This document shows positions 11,011-23,285 of a DNA stretch of 64,000 nucleotides, piece by piece. The first letter of the stretch is position 1. Every line of letters starts with the position of its first letter. Origin of the DNA: Patella vulgata (Eukaryota; Mollusca; Gastropoda; Patellidae); contig NC_065885.2 in NCBI RefSeq assembly GCF_932274485.2, forward strand, positions 37,089,062 through 37,153,061. Reading direction: 5' to 3'. Position numbers and translations under genes: made by a program. The notes beneath the pieces were generated by a model. It was not told the DNA's origin and ran no database searches. It saw only the letters and a program-made list of their open reading frames with translations.

Positions 11011-13680
11011 CGGACGGACAGGGGCGACAATACACGTCCACATGAAAATGTGGCCGTATAAAAACAACGTAATTGAAGCTAGAAAGAACTAACGGATCAC
11101 CAAATACCAATTTAAAAGCAATCATCCTTGACAACCATATACACGTGCTACTGCCAAGAACCCAATCAAGCCAAGATTGCACATAGAAAATCTGTTCTAC
11201 ACCGTTCGGCTTAACCCCACTTAACTTTTCTCTCTCCGTTATACAGGATCTCTTCTTCATCCATCAAAGATTTCGTAATATTTTGTGAAAAGATCACATA
11301 TATAAGAAGTTCATGAAGCCGTATATACCCTTCGAACACATATAGACCAATCTCGAAGATCCGCGGGACACTAACCTATCAACATGACCAGTTTAATCTG
11401 CATGCGCATTAATACAACCTACAACACCTGGTGGGAGATCCTTGTGAACAGATAGATGGCCCCATATCACCATTATTTGCCAAAATCTACAAAACACAAT
11501 TTGAAGAATAAGCTCTCCAATCTTCGCTTAAAATACATGTATGCTGTTATCGTAAGGTGGATGGCACTTTTGAAAGAAGACGATCCAGCAGTCTTACTTG
11601 CTCACCTGAAAAACAGCACTCCGGGATTAAGTTAACCATGGAAACAGAAGCTGACGTATATTGCATTTCGTAGATGTTGACGTCCAAAAATGATAAACCC
11701 AAACAAAAACCATCCCAGTAGCATTATCCATGGTAAACATTGAAACCAATTTCACCAGTTCAAGAATCATATGATAGATTCTTCAAGCGAGCTATAAACT
11801 CCTACCTACCACCTAAATCCAACTAAAATAAGTAGTCTGGTTCCTGTGATAAATCCCAACAAAAAGACCAACGTATAGAAGTGAAATGAAATGGTGTTAA
11901 CGCCCCTACTTCTCGGCACAGGCTTGTTGTATAAAGACGGTCATTAGAACAATGGCGGAAGCCAAGTCTAAAGCCAGAAGCAATGCATCCGCAATCGTAG
12001 CGCATCAACAACACCCACAGTCATGCATCAAACAGGGACAATATCCCATCTTTAGCTTTCGACGAGCATCAGAAGGTGGGGCGAAAATTAATAGACGATC
12101 AAAATGAACAGACATAGAAGTTTGTATAGACCAATGGAACTGATAATGATGGAAAAGTAAATAAAGTTTGTAAACCCATAATATCTACAATATAAACATA
12201 GTTAACCTTTATGGTACATTCTGTCCTTTAATTTCAATTAATCAATTTCCCACCCCACTAAACCAACATTCATAAAAGATGTTAAATGTATGATATGTAC
12301 AAGCTAACAAAAATCATGTTGACTTGATCTTGACGTCAACCTAAATTATCTCAATAATAATTCTTTCAAGATCAAGTCCTTTTCTGAACATATATTGCTG
12401 TTCACGTACATGAGGTTCTACTACCAGGATCATCTCGATCTATACGACATAACTGGAAATAACTCTGTATAATAATGAAATATCCTTAATATTTTGATTC
12501 AGATGGGTTTCAGTAAAACAACAAATAGGATATTCATCGACAGTATTGAATATTGGAGAACACGAGACCATTGGATGTAAAAGTTGAGATACTGCAGGCA
12601 TAACAAATATTGAAAACTCAGGGGTTATATTACATTTTATACCTAAATATTATTCCTCCATTGTCTAATTGTATGTCCAAATGACCAATAACACAAATAT
12701 CAATGAACAAAATTTATACGATTATTACTTGAAACTCTTTCGTTTTGTAAAACCCAACATGATTAATTATTTATATAGGCTGTATAAGTGTTCATGTTTG
12801 CACTGTCGATAACAATCCCAAACCCACCATGTTGTAAAAATCGGAAGCCTATTTTTTGTAGATGTATTGTTGGCTTACTAGAATTATTCGGATCAAAATG
12901 CCACATCGATTTTCTTGCTTATGACCTTTATAAGACAAATTATAAATGTTTTTTAAAATTAAATCACTCCTTTAATAAGATACGCTACAAATTATTCCGT
13001 CTTATTTTATTACGCTAGGGGATTAAGGGAGCAGTCAGGTGTTAACAAGCACATATCTCGGCGACATTTTTATGGTCATTAAGGAAAAAGTATTTCTAAT
13101 AAGCAGTTGGTCACCCTGACGTCATCGGCTTTTCGGGAGATGAAGAGTGTTTTAGGCGAGATCTATATTTGCGACTCTAAGTGAAGATGCCTCAATTAAT
13201 TATTAATAGATTTGAATTAAATTGCTGTAAGTGTATATAAGAAACACTGACTTTAAGAACATACCGCTTTCGTATGGTCATTTGTATGCCCTCTTTAAAT
13301 CGGTCTACCAATACAGTTTAAATTGATGACAAGTAAAACCCTAAACACTATTCTGTAGACTAGTGTAGACTAGTTAGTGAAGATGTCGTTGTAAACACGA
13401 ACACGTGTTGCTTCGTTGCTATGCATAAGTGTATATGAGATAATATTAAACCGTTAAGGCTGAACTTTTCAATCATTTTGAAACGGGACAGATTAGAGAC
13501 ACCTTTAGTCCTTTTAGGTTTCTTATAATCAAGTCATCGTCTACAGATCAAACCTTTTCATTTCTGTCACCTTTGTCATTAATTTAATGGGAAAATGATG
13601 TTCTCGTTCAAATAAAACTTATATCCTTTCTTTTAATATTAGCATTGGTATATTGGATGGATTTCGGTTTTCGTTCAGTC
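11011..13680. other. no gene recognised
   Basis: AT-rich, with many short frames but none with a domain. 11290-12030 has faint phrases that recall reverse-transcriptase relics but are too weak to call. A possible SINE tail lies at 11882-11960. Confidence 0.45.
11882..11960 (-). mobile_element. possible SINE 3' fragment
   Basis: AATGAAATGGTGTTAACGCC and the following CGGCACAGG..AAAGACGG resemble the reverse of the SINE end found at 16318-16395 (..CGTCTTCATTAGCCCTGT..GGACGTTAAACCCC). Diverged. Confidence 0.35.
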
Positions 13681-13896
13681 CGCGCAATTAGGCACATATC
13701 AGTGGTCACGCTTTGTTTACGTACATGACTGTTCTCTGAAGTAACTGTATATTAAGCCCGGTAACCTCCGCTACTACCTGCGCGTGTCGGTTACCCAGCT
13801 ACCTCTGGTTTATTGATCATTATAATACGGTTGTGAATATCAAAAGGTATTCAGAGAACTTGGTACCGGTGTCTAGAAATTAACAACGAGGTATCC

Positions 13897-16800
13897 ATGA
13901 TGAATGCGGCACTCGTCAGCGTATCTGGTATTTTATTTGCGATAGAGGTTCTAAATCCACCAAAAGCCTGCGACTTTGTCGCCTCGCGAGAATTCAATTC
14001 AAAGGGAGCATGCAGTTTGTGGTGCGTGTCACATGATTCGTCATGCACGAAGTTCGCTTTTCAAAATTCTGTATGTTATTTGCTCTTTCCCGAATCAGGC
14101 ACACATAACCAAGTTCTAGGAAATGTTGATTTGGAATCTTTTTATAAAGTAGACGTACCTAAAGGAAATTCCAAGACTTCTCAACAGTTTATTGATGGTA
14201 AGTTTAAAAATTTTCAAAAAAGGTAATCCCGGTAGACTCTCACCAGCATGTGGCCCGGGTCTATTTAAAATTTATTTAGAGTTGTTTTTCTGTTTGTGAG
14301 GAAGAGGGTGTTTTGTAAGAAAAACCTTTACAAATATAACATACTGTTTTAAAAGACTAGGATATATTTACATAAACCAACAACTTGATTTCATTTGAAG
14401 AGACGAAGGCGCAATATTTCGGCTGTCTAGTCGCACAGGTGAGACGAAAGTCCGAAAGCACATTTGTCCACTGGCACTGTTTCATTTGAAAATTATGAAA
14501 CCATTATCTGTTATCGTTTGCGTTCCTCCGGGACCTGAGAACCAGGTGAATAAAGAAGAACTAGTGGGTTGATTAATTCGATAAGGTACGATATATTCAA
14601 CCGTTTGGTACAACACCTTCCGTACTTTTTTTTTATTTTGATGTAGAGAGGTGGGTGGGAGGGGTCGCGTTAATTTTTAATTTCAGAGTCTTACATCGTA
14701 TATCACGGTTCTTTCAACATCTCGGCCCTTGTTTGTGATTGTATCATACAAAATGTAAAACACATTTGGATCTTTCGCTTCCAGGCTCGTGACCTTAGCA
14801 GAATGGTGAACCCCATTTCATACTAATTTAGCCGACTGCTAACTTATTGGCTTATCATCTGAAATGTAAGAAGTTTACTTATTGTACCTTGATATTGGTA
14901 AAACTTCAAATATACATCCATTCTCAAAACCATCCGCGCCTACCTACTTGAGCCATTAACCCAATAACATTTTCTTAGTAAATGGATTTTGAGAATCTTG
15001 AAATATGCTTTAAATTTTATGACAACGCTCCCCGTGCGGTCACCTGTATTTTCTTTGGTTGGCTCTTTGAATGGCAATAACTACTAGATGTGTCTTCCAT
15101 AATAATAATACCATCTGCGCAGTTTATTAATTCTAACTACAAAAAGATTTTTTGTCATTTTGGCTTGTTTTCATAAAAAAAAATTAAGAAGTAATCGTTT
15201 CAATTCGAGCATCATTGATAAATTGGGGTTTAACGTCTAACGGTTCTACACAAACAGAGGCCTACTCATATTTCGAATCCCAACTATCGAGGGTACCTTT
15301 ACGTACATACCAGCATGTACAATGGGTGGTTGTTTTCTGTCTCATCAAAACGGCTAGACGTTGTTTCTCGGTCAACAATGGGATGGAACCCATACTCATT
15401 AAGGCCACCCGTAAATATGCTTTTCGTCATAAATCTCTACGGCATTACGATCAGATCAAATTTAATTAACATCGTAAATGTGTTGCATATCCTCCATAAT
15501 GTCAAAGTTCAGTTTAGTGAGAAACTAATGGGCGGGTGACCAATGCGTAACCATCGCGATGAAACATTTCAGAAATAGATACATGTATTTTGTATGGAAT
15601 CATGACTTGCAGTTTATAAAAACCCTTTTATGATTCCTCTACCTGTAGCTCATCAAACTTGTTATTTCATTATCTATTCAGATCTCACTGCGAATGGTTA
15701 TCTAGATTATAATCCATATTTTCTGAAGATGTATCCCAATAAAATATATGTCGATGCCCTGGCTACATGCACTTTAGATGGAAGTTCTTTGTATGCTATA
15801 GATACATTAGCCAAACGAACACTGTTGCTACAGTACTTGTCAGGTAAGTACAACACCATTAGCACTCAACTCGATTTATGATGCATCATATACTGGCAGA
15901 TTTATCATGATTCATGACAAATCTCAATGTAATCTGTTATTGCCCGGGTTTTCGAGGTTATGCTTCATTCCGCTTGTCTGCTTTCTATCTAGGAAATAAA
16001 GAACGGAGAATCAGCTTAGCGATTTTGTGTTAAACGTCGCATTCTGTTCCGACTGGGCTAATGAAGACGGGCATACGCCATATAGTGGGCTATGAGGGGA
16101 ATTTTTGGGCAGACTGTGGCACTACGTACGGGGGACCTCGGCTTTTCGTCCCATCGGAATGATTATACGTTGTCCCTTGCCACCGGGATTCCCTTGTGTT
16201 TAACTAACGATCAGAAGTAAATGGATTTGGTCAAAAAAAATCAGTCAGTTAAACAGCTCCACAAATCAGTACTTCGTATCATTTAACGTTAATAAAATCT
16301 CTTTATTGCCCCCCCCCCCCCAACCCCGTCTTCATTAGCCCTGTAGGAACAGAACAGTAGGACGTTAAACCCCATTTTATTTCATTTCATTTATTGTCCC
16401 CCGAAGCTATTAAAATGGGTTCATCTGTCTGTCTGTGCGTCTGTTACACATTTTGGGACACAATATCTCCGCTTATAATTCAGCTAGGTGTAAGATTTTA
16501 TTTTGCGAAAGCCTTGACTGAAATAAGCACTTTTATTGGTCGATGCTTTCGGACTCGATATCTTTGATTCTAATTAGGTTATAATAATGAAATTTTGTGT
16601 ATAATGATGCAATTTTATTGGTCGATACTCTGGAGCGCAATAAAGTTAACCCTGATTAAGTAATAGTGGTTAAACTTGGTGTGTAGTTTCATTAGAACAA
16701 TACCTTCACTAAGTAGAGACTGCAGATATAAACAATTTCATTGATTGAGATTTTGGAAAACGATAACTTTGATTCTCATTAGGCGAGAGTGATAAACTCT

Positions 16801-18233
16801 GAGTAGAGTTTCATTACTTCAGGTTAAGAAGAGTGATCAGCAATTTGATTTGTCGAGACTTTGAACGAGTGAGAGTTATCAGTGTACAGTTCCTTCCATT
16901 GCACCAATACCTAATTAATTGGGGTAAAATATTCAAACTTGGTGTAAATGTTCATTGGGTAAATGTCTGGACTGAGTTCGGTGATTAGCCTTTTCCGGTA
17001 AGGCTAAGCAGAGATAAACGATTTGATTTACCGCTGTTTTGGGGCACGATAACTTTGATTCTGAGGGAGAAGGATGGAACTTAGTGTATAGTTTTACTAC
17101 ATTAAAGTCTCGAGTAAGTTTACTTATGTGCAGTTTCTACTTAGGCTACGTATAAATAAGTAGTTTGATTTATCGATGCTATACAAAAACATAATGTGCA
17201 ATTAATTGATATTTATGTGTCATCTATTCATTTGGGGGATTGAGTCTGGGAACATCAGTAACGCTGTTGACGTTTTGTAACAAGGCTTTTGAATAATAAA
17301 CTGGGTGAAATCGTATAGATTTTGGGGATTGCTTTATATACCCGGTATAAACCTATTCTTCCGCCGAGTGAAACGTGTCGTAGAATTTTATTTAAAACAT
17401 ATCATATATCAACTATGTAGACATTAAATAATTATTGTGAACAGGTTACTGCTTTTACGGGCCAAGTTTAAGGAAGAACAATTTCTGCCATTACAAGATA
17501 TTATTGTTGTATTGTTGTTAGAAGTATTATTTAAAGATGCAGTATGTAAAATTTAAATAAATAGTTGGTCAGTCATGCTACATGTATATTAGTTCAAAAA
17601 TAGACAATGAAAAATTAATGAATAAATTGAAAATGTTAGTCAGATTACTTTATTTTAAGCGATACTGTTTGGATAGATAATCGATTCTCGAGTACCATTG
17701 CCATGATACTAAAAGAAGTATCGATTGCCAGTCCTTTTGTTGCGTAACATCCATCTTAGGAAGTTCAGTATGGGCTTGCCATGTGAATAGATATTATTGA
17801 AGCCAAAAGAAGATCAACAATAGGCAAATTTAGATTAGCTCTTGCATAATGCATCTTTCAGTAGAGATTTTCAGGAAATAGGTTACATGTTGAATTTCAT
17901 TGAAATGTAAACCAAATAATCATCCATATACGTAGTGGTATGCTTAGTGCATGTCTAAATTAGAATGACTCATTTGTATATTAATATAAACTTCTTTTTT
18001 ATAATACAGATATCACCTTTCCGAGTGGTAATACATTTCTGGTTGGCCTTACAAAAACTAATGGTGAATGGAGATGGCCTAACAACTCTACGGATGTTTT
18101 TTATTGGAATCCGACCCCTATCCCTTTTGATCTAATGGGTTGTTCCCGGTTTTCTAATTACGACGAATATATAACTGCTGATTACTGTTCAACAAACCAA
18201 CAATTTTTATGCGAGGCGAATATCTCTATTTAA
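13897..18233 (+). CDS. secreted PAN/apple-like plus C-type lectin-domain protein (three exons)
   Basis: Three exons join in one frame, 687 bases, 228 residues: 13897-14197, 15682-15843 and 18010-18233 (stop TAA). Both introns are phase 1 with GTAAGT donors and CAG acceptors. Exon 1 starts MMNAALVSVSGILFAIEV, a likely signal peptide, and continues with a Cys-rich PAN/apple-like segment (CSLWC, SCTKFAF, CYLLF). Exons 2 and 3 form a C-type lectin-like fold: YVDALATCTLDG..LYAIDT, then FLVGLTKTNGEWRW, then GCSRFS and CSTNQQFLCEA at the end. I do not see a standard EPN or QPD plus WND calcium-sugar site, so sugar binding is uncertain. Such modular secreted lectins commonly act in recognition or immunity in molluscs; that role is inference. 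Second ATG at codon 2 could also serve. An extra 5' noncoding exon is possible. Confidence 0.8.
14198..15681 (+). other. intron 1 of the lectin gene
   Basis: Contains a SINE body fragment at about 14395-14495 (GGCTGTCTAGTCGCACAGG, like 29771-29790) and a possible SINE tail at 15220-15300 in reverse (GGGGTTTAACGTC). The 84- and 74-codon frames at 15215-15539 run through this repeat and are not credible. Confidence 0.65.
16035..16160 (-). mobile_element. SINE 3' fragment
   Basis: Reverse of the SINE end: GTTAAACGTCGCATTCTGTT, then GGGCTAATGAAGACGGGCAT. Head missing. Confidence 0.5.
16318..16395 (+). mobile_element. SINE 3' fragment
   Basis: CCCGTCTTCATTAGCCCTGT followed by AGGACGTTAAACCCCATTTT and a TTTCATTTCATTTATT tail. 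Preceded by a run of 15 C. Head missing. Confidence 0.6.
16420..17200. repeat. diverged tandem units of 80-180 bp
   Basis: A block near ATTGGTCGATGCTTT followed by ACGATAACTTTGATTCT recurs at about 16538, 16617, 16740, 16850, 17028 and 17169, with GTGTATAGTTTCATTA-type phrases between. It opens with a GTCTGTCTGTGCGTCTGT run. Noncoding. Confidence 0.5.
17470..17900. repeat. dispersed repeat, second copy of 3420-3970
   Basis: Shares the TTTAAAGATGCAGTATGTAA, CAGATTACTTTATTTTAAG and CTCTTGCATAATGCATCTTT blocks with 3590-3930, in the same order and orientation. Confidence 0.45.
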
Positions 18234-19147
18234 ATCTTACCATTCAAATGTAAAATAATATGCTTGAAACGCCCGAGTTTAATTCTAAACATGAAATTGT
18301 GTTTGTAGACCATCCAGAATCTGTTCGTTCCATTTTTAAAAAATTGTATCTCTATTTATAAAACTGTAATTACTGTATAAACAGGGACTGACATGTGTGG
18401 ATTTTTCCACAGAATTTTGATTTTTTGCACATAAAGACGCGAATTTTACCTCCAAATGGCAGCAACATGTGTTAGTCACATTCCGATCAACCACTGAATG
18501 TACATTTCACGTCAACCCAAGAATATTTGTAATTTTTTAACCTTAGTATTAATATTTGATTTATATGGACAAGCAATGTCAAATTATCAATCTGATTAAA
18601 ACACAGATCCTATTTCGTTTCGTTTGTTAATTTGAATTCCAGCCCTAATATGTACATCCAATTGCTGCCATTTTCAGGACAATAAGGCTATTAAAGGGCA
18701 ATCTATCAAACATATTTTAGTGACTAAAACTAGCTAATTATATTTAGTGAATAAACCTGTTGTTCCTATTTCAGCGCAGATAATCGAAACTCGATGATAA
18801 TGTTTTGACGAAATACAAACAGTCGGTTTATATTAATCGACGCCATGTTTGCAAACTCATAACGGCATTAGTATGGATGCTTGTCGTATTGTTGCATTTA
18901 TTTGGTTATTTATTACATTAAATCTTTTCGTCTTGATTATGAATAACCCTATTAAACACATTCATATTGAGCTGTAACTTTCATACAAAGTACATATTTA
19001 AAGTTAAAAATAGCTGTAACAAATCTGGATACGGGCATAGGTGTCATTTAGGGTATAAATAAAGAAAATCACGTTGGTCACTAGAATTTTCATAATGGCT
19101 GAAATTTTAGGCTTTTCTTTCACACAATTGGATTGATTGGGAGGACT

Positions 19148-19345
19148 TCATGTGGACGTGTTATGTGGTCACCTATGTTCGTCCGTCCGGTTGTCTTGAC
19201 GTCCGGACGTCCATTCACATTTTTTATCCGATTGTGATAAAACTAATATGCTCATTTCAAACAGATCTTGGACGGGTTCGATTTTGGTGTGCATCGGACC
19301 GCAACTTCTTAGGTTATGATTTTATGGATAATTGGGAAATATGTA
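19148..19345 (-). repeat. inverted copy of the CGGACGGAC-ended repeat
   Basis: TTCATGTGGACGTGTTATG, GTCCGTCCGG, TTTTTATCCGATTGTGAT and GCATCGGACCGCAACTTCTT follow the same order as the reverse complement of 10860-11035. Confidence 0.6.
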
Positions 19346-19484
19346 CGAAGTTTTTTTACCATTTAGAACCCGCAATGTTTGTCTGATTTCGATGTAACCA
19401 AAAAAGATGTTAGGATCAATAAAATATGACAATTTTTGTAATTTTATCACAAAAATGATATTTCGTTGCCCGAAAGTCGACCAT

Positions 19485-19665
19485 CTTGTAAACATTGGCA
19501 TGCACGTAAAAGAGTCCTTGAAAGTTTGAATTCGAATAAGTGTAGGCCATACTGTCGCTGTCCGGGTAAAATATTTCCCTCGGGGTGCACTGTATGGATG
19601 CTCGTCTCCATTAACCAGTCGTGGTAGAAAAGTAGGACGTTAAATCCCGTTTCATTCCTTTATAA
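19485..19665 (+). mobile_element. SINE body and tail
   Basis: ACATTGGCATGCACGTAAAA matches 29815-29834 of the fuller SINE; then GTCGCTGTCCGGG, and a tail AGGACGTTAAATCCCGTTTC. The tRNA-like head is missing. Confidence 0.6.
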
Positions 19666-20099
19666 ACAAACCGTAAACGACATTCATCAACATTTCCCTG
19701 CATATTAATAGGCGATTATCTTATTATCTTATCTTCCTGTATCCGGCACGATCTAGTATTATGATACAGAACTTTTAATATACTAATCGATATGTTACAT
19801 ATTCATTTCATCGAGCATTGACGTATATCAGTCCTTTATCTTAACATTGTTTATATTATCTGCAGAGACAGCCACCTACTCCTCAAGCGCGCACACAACA
19901 GTGGGGAAGAGGGGTTGAGGTGAATTATATGCATCATTGTCTACCTTTTTACAGTAACATTACCATTCAGGACAAAATGAATGATATCAATAAATTTTCA
20001 AACCTACGAATGTTTTATCAACCCGCTTTGTTTTTAGAAATACTACAAAAATGGATATTCAAAATTCATTTCCAACTCATGCACGTAGAAGAACCCTTG

Positions 20100-20240
20100 A
20101 CAGTTGGGATTCGAAAAATATTAGGTCTTACTCTTAGCGCCGCGGACGGGCAAAATTTCCCTCATAGCGTATATCCGTCTTTATTAGCCCTGTCGGTACA
20201 GAAACGAAGGACGTTAAACCCTAGTTCATTTCCTATAGCC
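20100..20240 (+). mobile_element. SINE body and tail
   Basis: GTTGGGATTCGAAAAATATT, AGCGCCGCGGACGGGC, TCTTTATTAGCCCTGTCGG and GGACGTTAAACCCTAGTTC are the middle and end of the same SINE family. Confidence 0.6.
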
Positions 20241-20561
20241 GTGGAGGAGACAGGATGTTATTCCAAACGGCTCACAATGAAAATATATTTATTTCTTCAA
20301 GTTCAACTGTCCTTATTACGGGATGTGTTTGTTATACTGATATATTCAATAAACATTGTGAACACTGAAGATCAGCTAAGTTTTATTATGAACACTGAAT
20401 ACTTGTCGGTCTTTCTATATAATATTATTTTAAGAAGATTTTAAGAGTAAACATCGATTTTAAAAAAAGAAACTGTCGTGTCTAGTATTGGCCGGAAACT
20501 GATTTTATTGAACATGTATTAAAATGTTATGTATGTAGCGGTTTGTGCATTAAATAAATAT

Positions 20562-20632
20562 AAAGATCTGACAGTGATTATTGTAAATCTGACTATGATA
20601 AGATTACAGTATGTTTATATTATACTATACTG
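20562..20632 (+). promoter_or_regulatory. relic of a Fox-array promoter (left part)
   Basis: CAGTGATTATTGTA.ATCTGACTATGATA.GATTACAGTATGTTTATAT is nearly the same as the upstream block of the Fox gene at 53120 (52980-53030). No Fox coding sequence follows. The match stops where the MITE at 20633 begins and resumes after it. Confidence 0.6.
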
Positions 20633-20860
20633 ATGTCCAAAAGAAAGTATACACACTAAAAATATGACTAAGTTTTATTTTGATTAAAAACATTTGAAAA
20701 AACTTTACTGGGTTTGTCTCTTGCGTCCAAACTCAATATTTCTAAGCAAAATAAAAAAAAAGCGAAACAGATTGACATTGTAACCAAATGCCGCATACGA
20801 TGGAAAGCGACTTTGGTTGATGCAGCACGAAATGCACAGTGTATACTTTCTTTTGGACAT
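20633..20860. mobile_element. 228-bp MITE with perfect 22-bp terminal inverted repeats
   Basis: ATGTCCAAAAGAAAGTATAC at the left end (20633 onward, 22 bases to 20654) is the exact inverse of 20839-20860. Interior is noncoding and AT-rich. The end sequence style is like Tc1/mariner MITEs, but flanking TA duplication is not clean. Confidence 0.75.
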
Positions 20861-20925
20861 TATTAGTATAGTTGCACACTAGTATGAAACAAGTAGTCAT
20901 AGACAGACTTATATTCTGATGATAC
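20861..20925 (+). promoter_or_regulatory. relic of a Fox-array promoter (right part)
   Basis: TAGTTGCACACTAGTATGAA, ACAAGTAGTCATAGACAG aligns with TAGTTGTATGCTACAGTATA and ACATGTAGATAGTCAGT upstream of 53120. The TATA box itself is degraded. The coding region that should follow is not recognisable. Confidence 0.45.
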
Positions 20926-21129
20926 TAGATATACATGCATGGATAACATATAGGAAAAAATTGGTACACTTTTCAGCTAAGTTAACCCCCTGGGCTCCCG
21001 GTCTATCAGTGAATTGACAAGGCTTTTGACGTCCTACTGTCTGAGCAATCCGTGATAATGAAGACGAACAGCATACCTGATACACCATCAGATGACTTGT
21101 GTAGGGGACAGTAACAAATAAAACTGAAA

Positions 21130-23285
21130 TTAAACGGGCCATACTATATACCGGAAAACACCTGAAAACAACCGGAAAACACCGGAAAACAACCGGAAAA
21201 CACCCTTTTATACTGAATACCGGAAAACACCCTTTTATACTGAATACCGGAAAACACCGGAAAAACACTAAATACCGGAAAACATCCTAAATACCGGAAA
21301 ACACCCTAAATAGGTAACCTGGTCCTCTGTGTGCGGTTTTGGACCAAGAGAGAGCCGATGAAGGAAGATCAAGGTCATTACGATGTTCGTTTTACAAATA
21401 GCCCAGCCCCCCCCCCCCCACCAAAAAAAAAAATAAAAATTTCCGATTTTTTTTCTCTAAAATTTTGTTGGTGCCTATTATGTTTTGAATGTTTTAAAAG
21501 ACGCAATCAGTCTACCTCCATCATTGACCATATTTTATTTTGTATTTTAATTTTAGTTTTCAGTAAATTTCAGTAGATTTCAGTGTTTCAGTATTTCATT
21601 AGATTAAACACTGCCCTCGGAGGGCCCCATTATGTGCCGGTTGCGCCGGTCTCCTGTCTCTTACCAGTAACGCTGGCATCAGGGTGGTACGAATTAGTGG
21701 AAGGCACAACTAGGCCAACTCCTCCCTAGGTAACAAAAAATCGCATCATAAAACAGCAAGTATCATCAAAAGCGAGTTAATAAATCTCTGAATAGTTCGA
21801 GTTAAAGTTCCAGGTTTAACCGCTATGTGTCCTAATCACCAAACGAAATGGATGCCAAGCAATTCTCGGACAGGCTGTAATCTAAAAAGTGTTTATCCTT
21901 TCCAAGAGCTATCCATCTCGTTGGAACGGCTAAAAATCTACTTGTTTCTGAGCTTACTTTCATTCCAGGGTCAAATATAATCACTTGAACCATAATAATA
22001 TTCAACATATTCCATCATATTCCGAGGGCCGCACACAGGATTTTTTTCTGGATTACTTTTCGAGCTTTTTTCCCCAACTTGTTGACCAGTTTTCCTTGAG
22101 AAAACCCCAACTTTCGCCCAATTGTCCATGAGAAAACTACATAATCTATCTTTCTGCATTGACGGGAAGTGGTAAGCTGGACGTCTGTGAAAAGGGTTGA
22201 TCGATAAATTTTCAAGGAAGCAATTGTTGTTTTTGTTTGTGAAATAGAGGACTCTGGCGGATGAGGCTACTTTCCCCCCGAGAATCTCAGGCAACCAATT
22301 TGTTTTATGCACTACTATCGTAATAAAACATTACTATGTTAACCACTTCCTGGTGGCTGAAGACTTACACCGAATGCGTATTCGGAAAAAAATGTCCCCG
22401 AGAAAATGTTTTTTCCGACAATCGATATTCGAGATGTCTTATTTTGCACAAATTATGCTGCACTGTATCATTTGCACTATTTCAAAGTAAACCTGCATTT
22501 TCGTATATCATCCCGTAATTTGTGATTAATGACAATGACTGTGGAAATAACATGGGTTGAGGAACAGAAGATCTATGTTCGTCACGTGACTGGACAATTT
22601 CACCCCCGCCCCACCCTGACGATGATCCCTCCCGGAGCGGCGCGGCGCGGCGCGCTCTCTAAAAAAATCTCGGGCACAGTTTACTCTTCTAAGTTTTCCG
22701 GTAGCTATTTAGTAACCCGGAGTTTGGTCCTGGTGTGTGGTTTTGGACCAGGTGAGCGCTGATGAAATAAGTTCATTAACATACAAGCGAGCGATCGCCT
22801 ACGGTCAAAGAAAAATTTCTTTTCAGATTTTTTTTTAACAATTTCTTCTCCTAAATTTCTCTCAAAAAAAAAATTCAAATTTTTTTTCCAGTATTTTTCT
22901 CTGTAAAATTATTTTCTACGGAATGTTTTTTTGTAAAACCAATTTTTCGGAAAAATTTGAATTTTTTTTTGTGACAGAATTTTTTTTCGTCAAAAAAATT
23001 GTGGAGAAAAAAAAATCGAAATTTTTTTAGGGGGGTGGGGGGTCTATTTGTAAAACGAACATCATAATGACCTTGACCTTCCTTCATCGGCGCTCACTTG
23101 GTCCAACACCGCACACAGAGGACCAGGCTCCGGGTTACCTATTTAGGGTGTTTTCCGGTATTTAGGATGTTTTCCGGTATTTAGGATGTTTTCCGGTATT
23201 TAGTGTTTTTCCGGTGTTTTCCGGTATTCAGTATAAAATGGTGTTTTCCGGTTGTTTTCCGGTGTTTTCCGGTATATAGTATTGC
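21130..23285. mobile_element. composite fold-back element with CCGGAAAACAC subterminal arrays
   Basis: Left end (21145-21330) is an array of CCGGAAAACACC and AATACCGGAAAACA; right end (23140-23280) is its inverse (GGTGTTTTCCGG). Next to each array is a block with GGTAACC.GGTCCTCTGTGTGCGG..TTGGACCAA (21309-21355; inverse at 23085-23150), then a C-run or G-run and CTTCCTTCATCGGC-type text. A third, direct copy of this inner block is at 22697-22765, so one element is nested in or fused to another. Interior has a GC-rich patch (GGAGCGGCGCGGCGCGGCG near 22635) and no transposase. Confidence 0.6.

Larger units (their letters stand above)
15844..18009 (+). other. intron 2 of the lectin gene
   Basis: Holds two SINE ends in opposite orientation (about 16035-16160 minus and 16318-16395 plus), a field of short diverged tandem units (16420-17200) and a copy of the dispersed repeat (17470-17900). 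Confidence 0.65.
18234..20559. other. intergenic, repeats only
   Basis: Downstream of the lectin gene. Contains an inverted relative of the 9.4-11.0 kb repeat (about 19148-19345) and two SINE fragments. A 174-codon frame at 19920-20444 overlaps the second SINE fragment and has no recognisable domain. Confidence 0.5.

Noticed and set aside
11290-12030. Degenerate reverse transcriptase
   Set aside because: Only scattered phrases recall RT (such as KLTMETEAD); no catalytic box is visible, so no element is called.
19920-20444. 174-codon frame as a gene
   Set aside because: It runs across a SINE body and tail (20100-20240), has no domain and no splice or promoter support.
22529-22762. GC-rich island as a host CpG-island promoter
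   Set aside because: The patch lies inside the fold-back element and next to a copy of its inner terminal block.
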